55,444 nucleotides of DNA from Chthoniobacterales bacterium (GTDB taxonomy: Bacteria; Verrucomicrobiota; Verrucomicrobiia; Chthoniobacterales; UBA10450), in the NCBI GenBank assembly GCA_013815325.1, contig JACDGM010000010.1, positions 1 to 55,444 on the forward strand, given 5' to 3'. Positions within the stretch are counted from its first letter, which is position 1; each line of letters opens with the position of its first letter. Shown here piece after piece: positions 7,820 to 17,482 of this stretch. The notes beneath the pieces were generated by a model. It had not been told where the DNA came from, ran no database searches, and saw nothing but the letters and a program-made list of their open reading frames with translations. Position numbers and translations under genes: made by a program.

Positions 7820-8926
7820 ATGAAATTGATCGACCGCTTCGTGGCCCGCGAGCTGATCGTCAACGTGCTCTTCGCGATCGCGGTGCTCAGTCTTGTGCTC
7901 GTGGTCGGCAACATTTTTCGCAAGCTCCTCCCCCTCCTCGTGAATCACGATGTGCCGCTGCAATACCTCCTCACCTTTATCGCCTATGTCCTGCCCTTCT
8001 CTCTCATTTTCACGATCCCGTGGGGGCTGCTCACTGCTATCCTTCTCGTCTTCGGCCGGCTTTCCGCGGATAACGAATTGATCGCGCTCCGCGCCAATGG
8101 CGTCAGCGTGACGCGCGTCTGCCTGCCGCTGGCTGCGCTCGCCCTTGTCTGCACCGCCATCTGTCTTTGGCTGAACGTCGATGTCGCGCCGGCCGCGCAG
8201 GAAAAATTGCGCAGCAGCATTTTCGATTTGGCGACGAGCAATCCGATCGCGCTTTTCGGGGGCGATCAGGTGATCGACCAGTTTCCCGGGCGCAAGATCT
8301 ACGTCGGGAAAAAAGAGGGGAACAAGCTGGAAAACATAATCGTCTTTCAGATGGACGAGCATTCGCTCCCCGTGCGGGTGACACACGCGCGCACGGGAAA
8401 GCTCGAGGCCGATTTGCCTAACAAACGCCTGCTCCTCCATCTTTATGACGCGCGCTACGAGGAGCGCGACGAAAAAAATCCCTACGATCTGCGGCGAATT
8501 CGCGACGGCATCAGCATGGCTGAAGGGACGCTGCCGATCAGCCTCGAGGAACTTTACGAGAAGGAAAAGAAGCGCCCGAGCCGGTCTGCGCTTTCGCTCT
8601 CGCAGTTGCTCGAACAGCTTAATTCCGGTCCGCGCAAAGACCGGAGCGCGACCCGCACCGAGATCAACAAGCGGTTTTCATTTCCATTTTCCTGCCTCGC
8701 CTTCGCGCTTATAGGGGTGCCGTTAGGCATCACCACGCATCGGCGCGAGACTTCGGTTGGCTTCGCTACCGGGCTGCTCGTGGCGATCTTTTATTTCCTC
8801 TTCATCATCATCGCCGACACCATGCGCGCGAACGGGCGAATTCATCCGGAGTTGCTCGTCTGGTTTCCGAACGTGCTCTTCCTCATCATCGGCGGCCTCC
8901 TCTTCTGGCGCTTGAGCAAGCAGTGA
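7820..8926 (+). CDS. LptF/LptG family lipopolysaccharide export permease
   Basis: The 368-residue YjgP/YjgQ-family permease begins MKLIDRFVARELIVNVLFAI. It shows three N-terminal TM helices (~13-35, 52-80, 98-120), a soluble periplasmic beta-jellyroll segment (~125-280) and three C-terminal helices. Typical family strings include IPWGLLTAILLVFGRLSADNEL (in two parts) and RFSFPFSCLAFALIGVPLGI. LptF and LptG form the inner-membrane part of the LptB2FG transporter that extracts LPS and hands it to LptC/A. Only one permease gene is present here, so F versus G cannot be decided. The next gene converges from the other strand. Confidence 0.9.
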   Translation: MKLIDRFVARELIVNVLFAIAVLSLVLVVGNIFRKLLPLLVNHDVPLQYLLTFIAYVLPFSLIFTIPWGLLTAILLVFGRLSADNELIALRANGVSVTRVCLPLAALALVCTAICLWLNVDVAPAAQEKLRSSIFDLATSNPIALFGGDQVIDQFPGRKIYVGKKEGNKLENIIVFQMDEHSLPVRVTHARTGKLEADLPNKRLLLHLYDARYEERDEKNPYDLRRIRDGISMAEGTLPISLEELYEKEKKRPSRSALSLSQLLEQLNSGPRKDRSATRTEINKRFSFPFSCLAFALIGVPLGITTHRRETSVGFATGLLVAIFYFLFIIIADTMRANGRIHPELLVWFPNVLFLIIGGLLFWRLSKQ

Positions 8927-8937
8927 TTGTTCAAGCG

Positions 8938-9771
8938 TCACATCGATTCAGATTTACGGTTCGCTACGGCTACCACTTCTTCGCTGAGCACGAAAAACTT
9001 CTTCAGAGTCGCGCTGCCGAAGTTGGTGGTGAGCGCGACGTCGGCCGCGTCACGCCCGACCGCCATGACGATGCGGCCGATCCGCGGGACATTATGGCGA
9101 GCGTCGAAGGTGTGCCAGCGATCGCCGAGATAGACTTCGAACCAGCCGCTGAAATCCATCGGTAAGACCAGCGGGACGCCTATGTCTCCCATGTAACCAG
9201 TGACATAGCGCGCCGGGATATTCATACAGCGACAAAAAGTAAGCGCGAGATGGCTGAAATCGCGACAGACACCCTGGCCCGTGGTGTAAACATCGAAAGC
9301 CGACTTGGAGGCGTCGGCGAAATGATAGCCGAAGGTGATGTGGTTGTGCACCCAGGTGCAGATCGCTTGCACTCGCTCCCAACCCGGGGGCGTCTGTCCG
9401 AAAAGTTTCCAGGCTGTATCGGTCAGCTTGTCCACCTCGCAGTAACGGCTCGGCATAAGATAGCCGAGCGTCTCGTTAGGCAGATCTTCTATCGGATGCT
9501 GGACCGCGTCGGGCGATTGGCGGTCGGCTTCGCCGCTGTCCTCGATCAAAGTCTCGAGCGAGAGGCGGATATTTCCCGCAGCGGCCAGGATGCGCGCGCA
9601 GCGGTTGCCGAAGAGGTCGGTGTAATGGGAAACCGGCACCTCCGGCGCGACGAGAAGTTTTTCCGGGCGGCGGAGATCGTTCAGCCGCGAAGGATGGACG
9701 AAAAGCATCAGCACCATCGGGGTCGGTCCCCGCAGCTCAAACTCAACATCGAATCCGATCTTGATCAGCAT
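8938..9771 (-). CDS. Transglutaminase-like cysteine protease-fold protein
   Basis: The 277-residue protein has an N-terminal beta region typical of bacterial transglutaminase-like proteins (FELRGPTPMVLMLFVHPSRL). A C-terminal transglutaminase core follows, with the catalytic Cys in TTGQGVCRDFSHLALTFCR, the His in GDRWHTFDARHNVPRIGR and the expected Asp just after it. Members act as peptidases or amide-transfer enzymes, and many are cytosolic and uncharacterised. There is no signal peptide. It ends 11 bases from the convergent lptF stop, and the unknown gene upstream may be co-transcribed (26-base gap containing a GCCTAACGA motif). Confidence 0.85.
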   Translation of the reverse strand: MLIKIGFDVEFELRGPTPMVLMLFVHPSRLNDLRRPEKLLVAPEVPVSHYTDLFGNRCARILAAAGNIRLSLETLIEDSGEADRQSPDAVQHPIEDLPNETLGYLMPSRYCEVDKLTDTAWKLFGQTPPGWERVQAICTWVHNHITFGYHFADASKSAFDVYTTGQGVCRDFSHLALTFCRCMNIPARYVTGYMGDIGVPLVLPMDFSGWFEVYLGDRWHTFDARHNVPRIGRIVMAVGRDAADVALTTNFGSATLKKFFVLSEEVVAVANRKSESM

Positions 9772-9797
9772 CGCGCGCGCGCCTCTTGTCTCTGTCG

Positions 9798-10607
9798 TTA
9801 GGCTGGGGCCTCCCCGAACTGCGCCGTGACCCGCAGATCGGCGCCGGCGGCGATCCGCACGTCGCGCAGCTTTATCCCACCCAGCGGCAGTGCCGCGAGC
9901 GGAAAGGCGCGGTTATTGAATCGCTGCAGATGCGGTGAAAGGAAACCACAGGCGAGCGAGCCCAGCTTTCCATCGCCTGCGCACTGCAGTCCGCTCAAGC
10001 GCGCGTTGAGTTGCTCATCGATCTCCAGGCGCCCGTTGATCCGCACCGTCGCGCTGAGAAAAAGTTTCTTCGCGCGCACTTGCACAGCCACGTCGAGCGA
10101 GCGCTCGGAGCGAGTGTGCATTTTGATGCGTACATCCTCGACCGCGACGCCTTGTTGCGCGGCAGCCGCTTTCCCTTCGGCGCGGAGCAACGCCTCGAGA
10201 TCGGCCATCGGCGTTGCGATTTCGATCGATCCTTCCGCGGCATTTTTCAGGAGCAATAAAATATTGCCGTCCCGGTCACGCCCTTGCGTGATCTCGACCT
10301 CGCGCGCCCGGCAACTCAGGTTGATCGCGGCGCCGCCCTGCAAGTGAATCGGCGCGCCGCTGATTTCAAAGTTCTCGACCTGCAAAGCGGGTATGACCGA
10401 TCCAGCCGGCGCCGGGGGCCGCGGGCGGCGATCGCCAGCGGTCGCATGGTCGAGCGACACGCGAATGGAGGCCAACCTCGGATAGCTCTGGCCTTCGATC
10501 GAGACCATGGGACCCGCCGGCCTCACAACGCGGCGAAGCGACTCCTCAATTGCCTCGCGTAATCCTTCGGGATCGGCGGGCAAAGCTTTTCTATAGATCG
10601 GAAACAT
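9798..10607 (-). CDS. Conserved hypothetical protein, possibly DUF2993-like
   Basis: The 269-residue soluble protein has a long series of alternating beta segments (VIPALQVENFEISGAPIHL, AREVEITQGRDRDGNILLLL, VRAKKLFLSATVRINGRLEI). This pattern resembles lipid-binding DUF2993/LmeA-type folds, but I cannot see a decisive motif. There is no signal peptide with the start used here. The stop codon TAA is formed by the GCCTAACGA repeat (Ala codon GCC, then TAA). It lies upstream of the transglutaminase gene on the same strand. Confidence 0.55.
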   Translation of the reverse strand: MFPIYRKALPADPEGLREAIEESLRRVVRPAGPMVSIEGQSYPRLASIRVSLDHATAGDRRPRPPAPAGSVIPALQVENFEISGAPIHLQGGAAINLSCRAREVEITQGRDRDGNILLLLKNAAEGSIEIATPMADLEALLRAEGKAAAAQQGVAVEDVRIKMHTRSERSLDVAVQVRAKKLFLSATVRINGRLEIDEQLNARLSGLQCAGDGKLGSLACGFLSPHLQRFNNRAFPLAALPLGGIKLRDVRIAAGADLRVTAQFGEAPA

Positions 10608-10694
10608 CCGGCAGACTTCGCAGTTCGCAGTGGAAGCGGTTCTCTTGCCTCGCGCGTTTCGCGGCAGCGGTGCGCTCGCCGGCGATTCCGGCTT

Positions 10695-12371
10695 CTATCG
10701 ACTTTGCAGGTCGTAAACCTCGACCAAGCCGACGCCCGTGGAGCCGCCCGCGCCGGAGACGATCGCGGTGTAATTGCCCGGGGCGAGCGTGGCGACGATC
10801 GCTGATTCGCGGTCGTTCGTAGGCGGAATGGTCGTGTCGATGATTTGTTGCTCCTGGGTTGAGCGCCAGTTGTCATTCGAGAAGAGGAGGGCGCCGTTGC
10901 TGTCGTGCAATTCCAGGACTGGGTCCTGCAACGCGCCGGCCAGGCCTAACGAGCCTAACGACGGTCCAAGCGCTCGCACAATGACCTTGGTGGAGTCCGT
11001 GCCACCAATGATAAATCCACCGATGATGACGTCCGCCCCTGTTCCGGTTTCGCCGCGGGTGGAGATATTGCTGACGCGTGAGCTTTTTGGATCCAGGTCG
11101 TAAAGCTCAAACAAGGCAACGCCCGACCCGCCACCGACCCCGCTGAGGACGGCAGTGTAATTGCCCGCGGGTAGAATGGCGGTTAGGAGTGACTCAGACG
11201 TGTTCGCCGGGATTAAGTCAGCTGTAAGACTTCCGGGCGGCTTCCAGTTGTCGTTGGACTCCACCAGGATGCCGTTGCCATCGAATAACTGCAGGAGTGG
11301 ATCGCTCAGCGTCGCGCCCAGGCCCGACTGCGCGAGCGATGGCCCGAGCCCGCGTAAAACAACGCGCTTAGCGTTCGCGCCTGTGACGATGAATCCGCCA
11401 ACCGTCACGCCGTCGCCATTCTCGACCCGGGTGCGCGTAGAAACATTCAGTAACTGCCTGGCGTCCAAGGCGCCTGGAGTCGGCGCTGGGGAGGGCGGCG
11501 GTGGAACTACGCCCGCAAAGCCGGCGGCGAGAAACGCCAGGGCTTGATCTTTCACCGTTGGCCAATAGCTAAACGAGTGCTGGTGTCCAGGAAGGCTGAA
11601 CGCCTGATAGTTAGTCACGCCGGCTGTATCCAATTTGGCGATCATGTCCGGGAGCTGCGAATAAGGCATCGGATCCTCGACAGTGTTGATAAGTAAGAGA
11701 GGCGAGGCGCTCTGGTCTACTTGCCAGGCGGCAGAAGCAGCTTGCAACGCCGTCGTGTTAGCCGATGTCACTCCGACATAATTGATCACTTTTTTCGTAT
11801 AAGTGGCGAGGTCCGGGTTCGGGCTGAAGTCAGTGAAGTCATAGGCGCCTGAGAGGCTGACGCCGACATCGATTCGGTCGTCGCCCTTGGTGCCCGTGGT
11901 GGCAGCAAAGGCGGTATGAGCTCCACCGGCCGACCCGCCGACCGACCCTACCTGCCCGGTGCAGCGCGAGTCGGAACGCGCCGCGCGAACCGCTACTTTG
12001 ATGTCGTTAGGCTGATCGGGAAAGCGCCCACTGGAGACTTGGCCGGCAAGACGACCCGGCGGCGCGAGTCGGTATTCAATCGACAAGGCGAGATAGCCTG
12101 CGTCGGCCAAATCCTGGGCGCAGATCACAGACTCAGCCGAGTCGGTAGGCGTGCCAGCATCAAACCCGCCGCCGTGGATGATGAGCACCGCCGGCCAGGG
12201 GCCGGGGGTGGACGGAGTATGGGCAACCCAATGCAAAATAGTCCCATCCGACGCCGTCCCATAAACCTGGGTTATGGCTGTCGCCGCTGCGGGCGAATTA
12301 CTGGCAAAGGCGAGCGCCAGCGCGAGCGCCGTCAGAAAAATGGAAAGCGCTTTTTTGCCGCGAAAAATCAT
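10695..12371 (-). CDS. Secreted alpha/beta hydrolase with tandem C-terminal beta modules
   Basis: The start MIFRGKKALSIFLTALALAL gives a signal peptide (cleavage near SPAAATA). Residues ~30-290 form an esterase-type alpha/beta hydrolase: oxyanion motif HGGGF, nucleophile elbow GGSAGG, catalytic Asp near EDP and His in GHQHSFSYW. A Pro-rich linker (PPPPSPAPTP) follows, then two copies of a ~115-residue module reading LNVSTRTRVENGDGVTVGGF ... VVLRGLGPSL ... SNDNW ... LPAGNYTAVLSG ... FELYDL. The same pair of modules ends the surface protein at 20879-23434. I infer an extracellular esterase or feruloyl-type enzyme with a surface-attachment or carbohydrate-binding tail. A start 36 bases upstream is also possible. 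Confidence 0.8.
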   Translation of the reverse strand: MIFRGKKALSIFLTALALALAFASNSPAAATAITQVYGTASDGTILHWVAHTPSTPGPWPAVLIIHGGGFDAGTPTDSAESVICAQDLADAGYLALSIEYRLAPPGRLAGQVSSGRFPDQPNDIKVAVRAARSDSRCTGQVGSVGGSAGGAHTAFAATTGTKGDDRIDVGVSLSGAYDFTDFSPNPDLATYTKKVINYVGVTSANTTALQAASAAWQVDQSASPLLLINTVEDPMPYSQLPDMIAKLDTAGVTNYQAFSLPGHQHSFSYWPTVKDQALAFLAAGFAGVVPPPPSPAPTPGALDARQLLNVSTRTRVENGDGVTVGGFIVTGANAKRVVLRGLGPSLAQSGLGATLSDPLLQLFDGNGILVESNDNWKPPGSLTADLIPANTSESLLTAILPAGNYTAVLSGVGGGSGVALFELYDLDPKSSRVSNISTRGETGTGADVIIGGFIIGGTDSTKVIVRALGPSLGSLGLAGALQDPVLELHDSNGALLFSNDNWRSTQEQQIIDTTIPPTNDRESAIVATLAPGNYTAIVSGAGGSTGVGLVEVYDLQSR

Positions 12372-12731
12372 ACGATACATACGATAAGATGTTCGTGCAC
12401 GCGGCACTTCGCAAGCGCTAATCTCTTGTCGCGCGGTGAAACCTCCCAGTTGGGCTCCAACATATCTTGCGCTTCCCGCAAGCCCCCGCGGGTCGTAGCG
12501 TTCTCTGTCCCCAGCGGATTGCTCTAAGGCCTCAAGCCTTGAGGGAAGCGCGGAGAACAGCGCACGCTACGGCGCCTGCCCACACGTCCGCGGATTGGAA
12601 GTACGAAAACGTTCTAAGTCACAGCTTTCTCGCGCCCGCAAAAGTTCCATCGCTTCGTGCATATTGTCCGCACGATCCGTGCAAGAATTCAGTTGCGCGG
12701 CCAGCCTTTCCCATTAACTTCCGCGTTCCTT
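12372..12731. other. Intergenic region upstream of rpsN
   Basis: About 360 bases hold no credible gene. The stretch contains a compound inverted repeat (GTAGCG at 12495 pairs with CGCTAC at 12565; GTTCTC at 12500 with GAGAAC at 12553; CCTCAAG with CTTGAGG at the centre). The divergent promoters for the hydrolase and for rpsN must lie here, but neither is distinct enough to mark. Confidence 0.6.
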
Positions 12732-13001
12732 ATGGCGAAAACTTCCTGGATCAATCGCAACGAACGCAAGCGCAAGACGGTCGAGAAATACGCCGCCCTG
12801 CGCGCTGAGCTCAAGGCGAAGAAGGATTACATCGGCCTCTCGCAATTGCCCCGCAACGCCAGCCCCACCCGCGTGGTCAACCGCTGTCAAGTGAGCGGCC
12901 GCCGGCGGGCTTTCATCCGCCGCTTCAAGGTTTCACGTCTCACCTTCCGCGAGCTCGCGTCGAATGGGTTCATCCCCGGCGTAACCAAGTCGAGCTGGTA
13001 A
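12732..13001 (+). CDS. rpsN: 30S ribosomal protein S14
   Basis: The 89-residue basic protein begins [20 protein letters not shown] and ends [11 protein letters not shown], the standard C-terminus of S14. The sequence [20 protein letters not shown] is the family signature; only one of the four zinc-binding cysteines is present, so this is the long zinc-free (C-minus) form. It binds 16S rRNA in the head of the small subunit. Unlike in most bacteria it is not within the spc operon but stands alone here, followed 40 bases later by a CBS-domain membrane protein gene. Confidence 0.97.
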   Translation: MAKTSWINRNERKRKTVEKYAALRAELKAKKDYIGLSQLPRNASPTRVVNRCQVSGRRRAFIRRFKVSRLTFRELASNGFIPGVTKSSW

Positions 13002-13041
13002 ATTTTCCGCCGCGCGGGTTGCGACGCTTCGCAGCCGCACG

Positions 13042-14445
13042 ATGAGCTTGTTTTTTTATTCTTTTGCCTTTGCCGCTCTGGTCGAAGGCGTGGCGCTGCA
13101 TTGGGACTCACCCGGGGTGCTCTTCGTGAAGCTGGCAACGATCGGTGCCTTGGTGGCGTTGAACGGATTTTTCGTCGCGGCCGAGTATTCTATCATCAAA
13201 GTACGGAGCAGTCAGCTCGTAGGTCTGGTGGATGAAGGGGAGCCGCGCGCAATCTTCGCCCAGCATGTGCGCGGGCACCTCGATTCCTATCTTTCCGCCA
13301 CCCAACTCGGAGTGACTCTGGCCAGCCTTGGCCTCGGCTGGGTGGGCGAACAATTTCTCGCCACCATTTTCCAGCCCGCCTTTGCCTTGGTTCACATCCA
13401 TTCGCAGGCGGTGGTGACGACGGTGTCGATCGTGCTCGCGTTCCTCGGGATCACTTTTCTACACATCGTGTTCGGTGAGCTGGCGCCGAAGTATCTCGCG
13501 ATCACGAATCCGCTCCCGGTCTCGCTCAGGCTTGTCAGGCCGCTCTCGATTTTCCACACGATTTTTCTGCCCTTCATCTGGCTCTTGAATCACTCTTCGA
13601 ATTTCTTTTTGCAAAAACTCCTGCGTTTGAAGCCGGTGAGCGGCGCGGAGCTGGCGCACAGCGAGGAGGAGCTGCGTCTCATCCTCGATCAGAGCGAAAA
13701 GTCCGACGAGGTCTCTTCGATTGGCCGCGACATCCTGATCAACGCGCTCGATATGCGGCAGCGGGTGGTGCGCGATATCATGACCCCGCGGGGCGAGGTG
13801 GTGTATCTCGATCTCGAGGAGAGCTTCGATGAGAACGTGGAGAAAGCGCTGGCCTCGCGGCACACGCGTTTCCCGCTTTGCCGCGGGCATCTCGATAACG
13901 CGATTGGTTTGATCCACATCAAGGAGCTGGTGCCCTTGATGCGCGATCCGCAGCCGGATTTAATGAAGATCAAGCGGGAGCTGATCCCGGTGCCGGAAAT
14001 GATGTCGCTCGAGAAGCTGCTCAATCTTTTCCTCGTTAGGCACGCTCATCTCGCGATTGTGGTGGATGAATACGGCGGCACAGTAGGGATGGTGACGATG
14101 GAGAACATTCTCGAGGAATTGGTCGGCGACATTCAGGACGAGTTCGACACGGAACGGGCGGAGTTCCGCAAGATTAACGAGCACGAGTTCACGGTCGACG
14201 GGACGCTGGGGCTTTATGAGTTGCGAGACCTGGCGGGTCTTGAGTTGGAGAATTCGGACGTAAGCACGATTGGCGGCTATGTGACTCACTTGCTGGGCCA
14301 TCTCCCGAAGCAAGGCGAGCAGGTCCGGATCGAAGATTACCTCATAACGGTTACGCAAACCGACGGCCGCCGCGTCGGACAGTTGCATTTCGAGAAGCCT
14401 CCGGAAAAGGATAGACTGGAAGCCACGGCTTCCGGCGCGGAGTAA
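13042..14445 (+). CDS. CNNM/HlyC-CorC family membrane protein with CBS domains
   Basis: The 467-residue protein has four N-terminal hydrophobic segments forming the DUF21/CNNM domain ([19 protein letters not shown], then a helix with [20 protein letters not shown]). A CBS pair follows from ~235 ([14 protein letters not shown], then [20 protein letters not shown]), and a C-terminal CorC/HlyC domain ([12 protein letters not shown]) ends the protein. These proteins are linked to Mg2+/Co2+ efflux or Na+/Mg2+ exchange; the old name hemolysin is misleading. Length and order are normal. A GCCTAACGA copy lies within the second CBS domain as a Val-Arg codon pair. Confidence 0.92.
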   Translation: MSLFFYSFAFAALVEGVALHWDSPGVLFVKLATIGALVALNGFFVAAEYSIIKVRSSQLVGLVDEGEPRAIFAQHVRGHLDSYLSATQLGVTLASLGLGWVGEQFLATIFQPAFALVHIHSQAVVTTVSIVLAFLGITFLHIVFGELAPKYLAITNPLPVSLRLVRPLSIFHTIFLPFIWLLNHSSNFFLQKLLRLKPVSGAELAHSEEELRLILDQSEKSDEVSSIGRDILINALDMRQRVVRDIMTPRGEVVYLDLEESFDENVEKALASRHTRFPLCRGHLDNAIGLIHIKELVPLMRDPQPDLMKIKRELIPVPEMMSLEKLLNLFLVRHAHLAIVVDEYGGTVGMVTMENILEELVGDIQDEFDTERAEFRKINEHEFTVDGTLGLYELRDLAGLELENSDVSTIGGYVTHLLGHLPKQGEQVRIEDYLITVTQTDGRRVGQLHFEKPPEKDRLEATASGAE

Positions 14446-14503
14446 GGCTGGCTCCGAGCCTGGAGCACTGTATCAGAAGAAGCCAGATCGCTGCGCTACA
14501 GGC

Positions 14504-14553
14504 TGGACATGCGAAAGCATGTCCCTCCGGAGGGACGCGCTTTCGCGCGTCCA
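14504..14553. repeat. Three-hairpin palindromic element
   Basis: GGACATGC pairs with GCATGTCC around GAAA. A perfect palindrome, TCCCTCCGGAGGGA, follows, then GGACGCGC pairs with GCGCGTCC around TTTC. The ends TGGAC and GTCCA also pair, closing a cloverleaf. A partial copy with the same first hairpin occurs at 25533-25557. It sits between convergent genes and could also serve as a terminator. Confidence 0.8.
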
Positions 14554-14599
14554 GTCTCTGGCGGTCGGACCTCAGTCTGGACCTGGCCGCTACACTGCG

Positions 14600-15400
14600 C
14601 TATAGCTTGCTGAAATCGGCCACGACGTCGACCGCGCCCGCGACCGGTTTACCGTCCTGATAAGCGTGAGTGTACTGCGCGCCCTTGATCGCCGCGCCAA
14701 GTAGATCGCCCAGTCCGCTGCCCTTCGGATTTTCTCCGACCACGGAGGCGCTGGTCAGCGCGCCCCTTTCATCCACTTGCACGACCGCCTGAGCTATGCC
14801 CGCGACCGGGAAGTTATGCGGGATTTGGCGGATGATTTTCGCCACTTCCTGCCGCAGGCCGCCAATGAGTTGCGGCTGAATGTAGTTAGCCAGTTTACCG
14901 ACGCGCTCGCGATCGTGCGTAGCCAGGGAGACGAAGATGACGGGCGCACCTTTGTCATGCGCGAAAATAACTGTGCCGCCGAGATAAACTGCCACCGCCT
15001 TTCCATCGACGGTCGCCGGGGCGAAGCGACCCCAATCGAGGGCCGATTGCACGGCCGCTTTGAAGGCCTCGTCTTTCCCAACCAATGCGTAAGTGGCCTC
15101 AACCACGCCGGCGTCGGAAATGTCGCAGTAGAACTGCACGACATCATCGCGCTTCACGGGGTTTGGCGGGAAATGGAGATAATAGGTGATCGAGCCGGCG
15201 TCCTGGGTCACGACAGCCGGCGCGACCGGCCCGGTAATGGGCGGAGCTGGAGTCGCACCGGCGGCCTTCGCAAGCAACCCGGAGGCCGAGGGGGAGGGCG
15301 AGGAAGGGGCGGCTGTTTCGGTCTTCTTCCCGCAGCCGGCGAGGAGGAACGCGAGGCAGAGAAGCGGGAGCGCACCTCGGCGGAAGGAGATTTTATCCAT
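14600..15400 (-). CDS. Lipoprotein with two TonB-C-like domains
   Basis: The start MDKISFRRGALPLLCLAFLL leads to a lipobox (LAGC, Cys ~22), then a Pro/Ser linker. Two repeats resembling the TonB C-terminal domain follow: VVEATYALVGKDEAFKAAVQ with WGRFAPATVDGKAVAVYLGG (residues ~95-150), and AVVQVDERGALTSASVVGEN with IKGAQYTHAYQDGKPVAGAV near the end. The role is unknown; such proteins may contact peptidoglycan or outer-membrane partners. Its 5' end and upstream region are duplicated 8.3 kb away (23448-23708), and the open frame extends 14 codons upstream, also conserved in the copy, so a start at 15442 or 15427 is possible. Confidence 0.7.
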   Translation of the reverse strand: MDKISFRRGALPLLCLAFLLAGCGKKTETAAPSSPSPSASGLLAKAAGATPAPPITGPVAPAVVTQDAGSITYYLHFPPNPVKRDDVVQFYCDISDAGVVEATYALVGKDEAFKAAVQSALDWGRFAPATVDGKAVAVYLGGTVIFAHDKGAPVIFVSLATHDRERVGKLANYIQPQLIGGLRQEVAKIIRQIPHNFPVAGIAQAVVQVDERGALTSASVVGENPKGSGLGDLLGAAIKGAQYTHAYQDGKPVAGAVDVVADFSKL

Positions 15401-15460
15401 GGTAAAACTGGGGGACGTAACCTCAGCCATCCGCTTTCGCAAGTGCCGGGCACGATCAGC
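15196..15460 (-). repeat. Direct repeat copy A (5' end of lipoprotein gene)
   Basis: About 265 bases covering the first ~70 codons and the upstream region of the lipoprotein gene recur, in the same orientation, at 23448-23708 with roughly four of five bases identical by eye. The identity includes non-coding bases (for example GGTAAAACTGG and GACGTAACCTCAGCCATC). The pair brackets the kinase/sigma/surface-protein island. Confidence 0.85.
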
Positions 15461-15481
15461 CGAACGCCCTCGCGGGGAGAA

Positions 15482-17472
15482 CTAGAAGTTTCCCCCGGCG
15501 AGCTTGGTTCGATACGTGTTCGCGGGGTCCAACTCTCCCCAGTTATCATAGAGCGCGACGAGACGCTGAAGCGCGAGCCGGGTTCGTGGATTTTTCGCTC
15601 CCTGCGATGCTTGTAAACTTTCGTAACTCTCGAGCAAGAGCGGCTCGGTCCCAGAGAAACGCTTCTGTGGCGTCAAAGGGCGCCGCAGCTACACTTGGCT
15701 TAGTCGGAGCTCGATCGGCGATCGCTCGCGCAATCTCATCGGGTCGGTTTGTTTTTCTTCGGTACGGACTCTGCCCGGTAAGTAGTTTAATCTACAGTCG
15801 AACTGAGAGAACGGAGCAAGCTGAAAAGTTGTTGCGCGAAGCGGTGTAAGCCTTGCACCATCAGGGCCGTTGCGTAATTGATATATCGCGGTTTGCTACC
15901 TGCCCGATAAATCTTCAAAGCTTCATTGATCTTAGCTTCGGCTTCGGCATGACTGTGTCGCGCATAGAGGGTTTGCCTGCAAACGGAGATTGTCTCCCAG
16001 TTGCATATTCGAAGGATCGCACAGCTTCCCATAGATTACTTCGGCCTGATGCAGATTCTCTAGCGCTTCGGTCACGTCGCCTTTCTCGAGGAGAAAGCTG
16101 CCGAGTGCAGTTAAGGTTGCGCAAAGCTCTGGAGTTGGATTCTGGGATTGTTGGCGAATTGCTGCTAGTTCAGCGCGGCTTATTCTCATCGCTTCCTCAA
16201 AATTCCCTGGTCGGCTAGCGTTAAAGCCAAAACCGCTTCCCCTATGCCAAGACCACTTTTGGTGTTCGGCGAAGCCTGGGGCGCAAGAGCCAGCTCTTCA
16301 TGTAAGAGCAGCTCTGCCTCTTTGGAATCGCCCTGCGCCCGTCGCGAAAGCGCGAAATCACCGAGCGCAGCGATCAAGTAATCGGCGCTGATCCTTCCCC
16401 TTTTTTATTCAGCGCGAAGAAGGGCATCGTCTGCCGGTAAAATTTGTCCGTTTTTTCGTAATTGCCTCCCGTCGTTCAAGCCTGTGCCATTAGAACCATG
16501 GTCTTGACCGTTTCCAGATTTTTTTCGCCATAGATCTGCTTTGGAGAGCAAGCGCAGCCGCCAGGTTTTGCCCGGAGAGATCGTATTGGCCCAAGGTAAA
16601 GTAAGTGGCTCGAATAATCCGTTGCAATTCGGCTTTGACTTCTGGCTGGTGGGACAAGTCTTCGGCCGCCAGTCGCTTCGAGGCTTCATCTGAAACATCC
16701 TTGACCGTGAGATCCCTCTTTTGCTGGCGCAATTTCGATTCTGGGTTTGGATGCGCCAAGCATTTTTTGCAAAAAATTATTGATGACTTGGCGATTCCAA
16801 AATCGAGCAGCTTCGCTTCGCCCTCGACGGTCACGCGAATGTTCGCCGGTTTGATGTCGCGGTGGATGACCAGGTGCTGATGCGCATAAGTCACGGCGGA
16901 ACAGACTTTGCGAAAGAGTTGCAGGCGCTCGGCTGATCGAGAGCCGGCCTTCCTCGCGATACTCGGCCAGCCGCTGGCCTTCGACATATTCCATGGCGAA
17001 GTACGGAATGCCTTCCGCAGTCACACCACCGCCGTAGAGTTGCGCGATGTTAGGGTGATTAAGGCCGGCGAGGAGGCGCTCTTCGCGTCTGAAGTGACGA
17101 ATGAGGTCCGCCTGAGTCCATCCCCCGGCGGATGAGCTTGAGGGCAACCTTGCGCTGCAGGTGACGATCCTGCGCGAGATAGACTTCGCCCCTTCCGCCA
17201 CGCGCAATCAGTGAGAGAATTTCGTAGTCGCCGATGAGTTGGCCGGCCGAGTAGGCGCCGCCCAGGAATGTCTCCGCGGCGAAATGGACCGCTGGCTCCT
17301 CGATAAATCGGCTTATGCCCTCTTGCTCTCGGAGCAGCGAGTTGGCTTCCGCATGTAACTCTTCATCACCGCCACAGGCTTTGCCTAGGAATTGCGCGCG
17401 ATCCTCTGGTCCGCGTTCCATCGTGGATTTCACGATCTCCGCAACGCGGCTCGCCCGTTCCGATGAAGTCAT
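15482..17472 (-). pseudogene. Decayed Ser/Thr kinase-TPR gene (tandem copy)
   Basis: The N-terminus MTSSERASRVAEIVKSTMER closely matches that of the intact neighbour, followed by ISRFIEEPAVHFAAETF and the kinase loop IARGGRGEVYLAQD, where Met of the intact GGMGEV is Arg. Frameshifts then move the reading between frames: RREERLLAGLNHPNIAQLYG, then [20 protein letters not shown] with LLDFGIAK. After DFGIAK about 240 residues (kinase C-lobe and TM helix) are deleted, and TPR-like pieces continue in several frames to a tail ending DPANTYRTKLAGGNF. It is a clear relic of a tandem duplication with the gene starting at 20017. Confidence 0.92.
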
Positions 17473-17482
17473 CGGAGTGAAG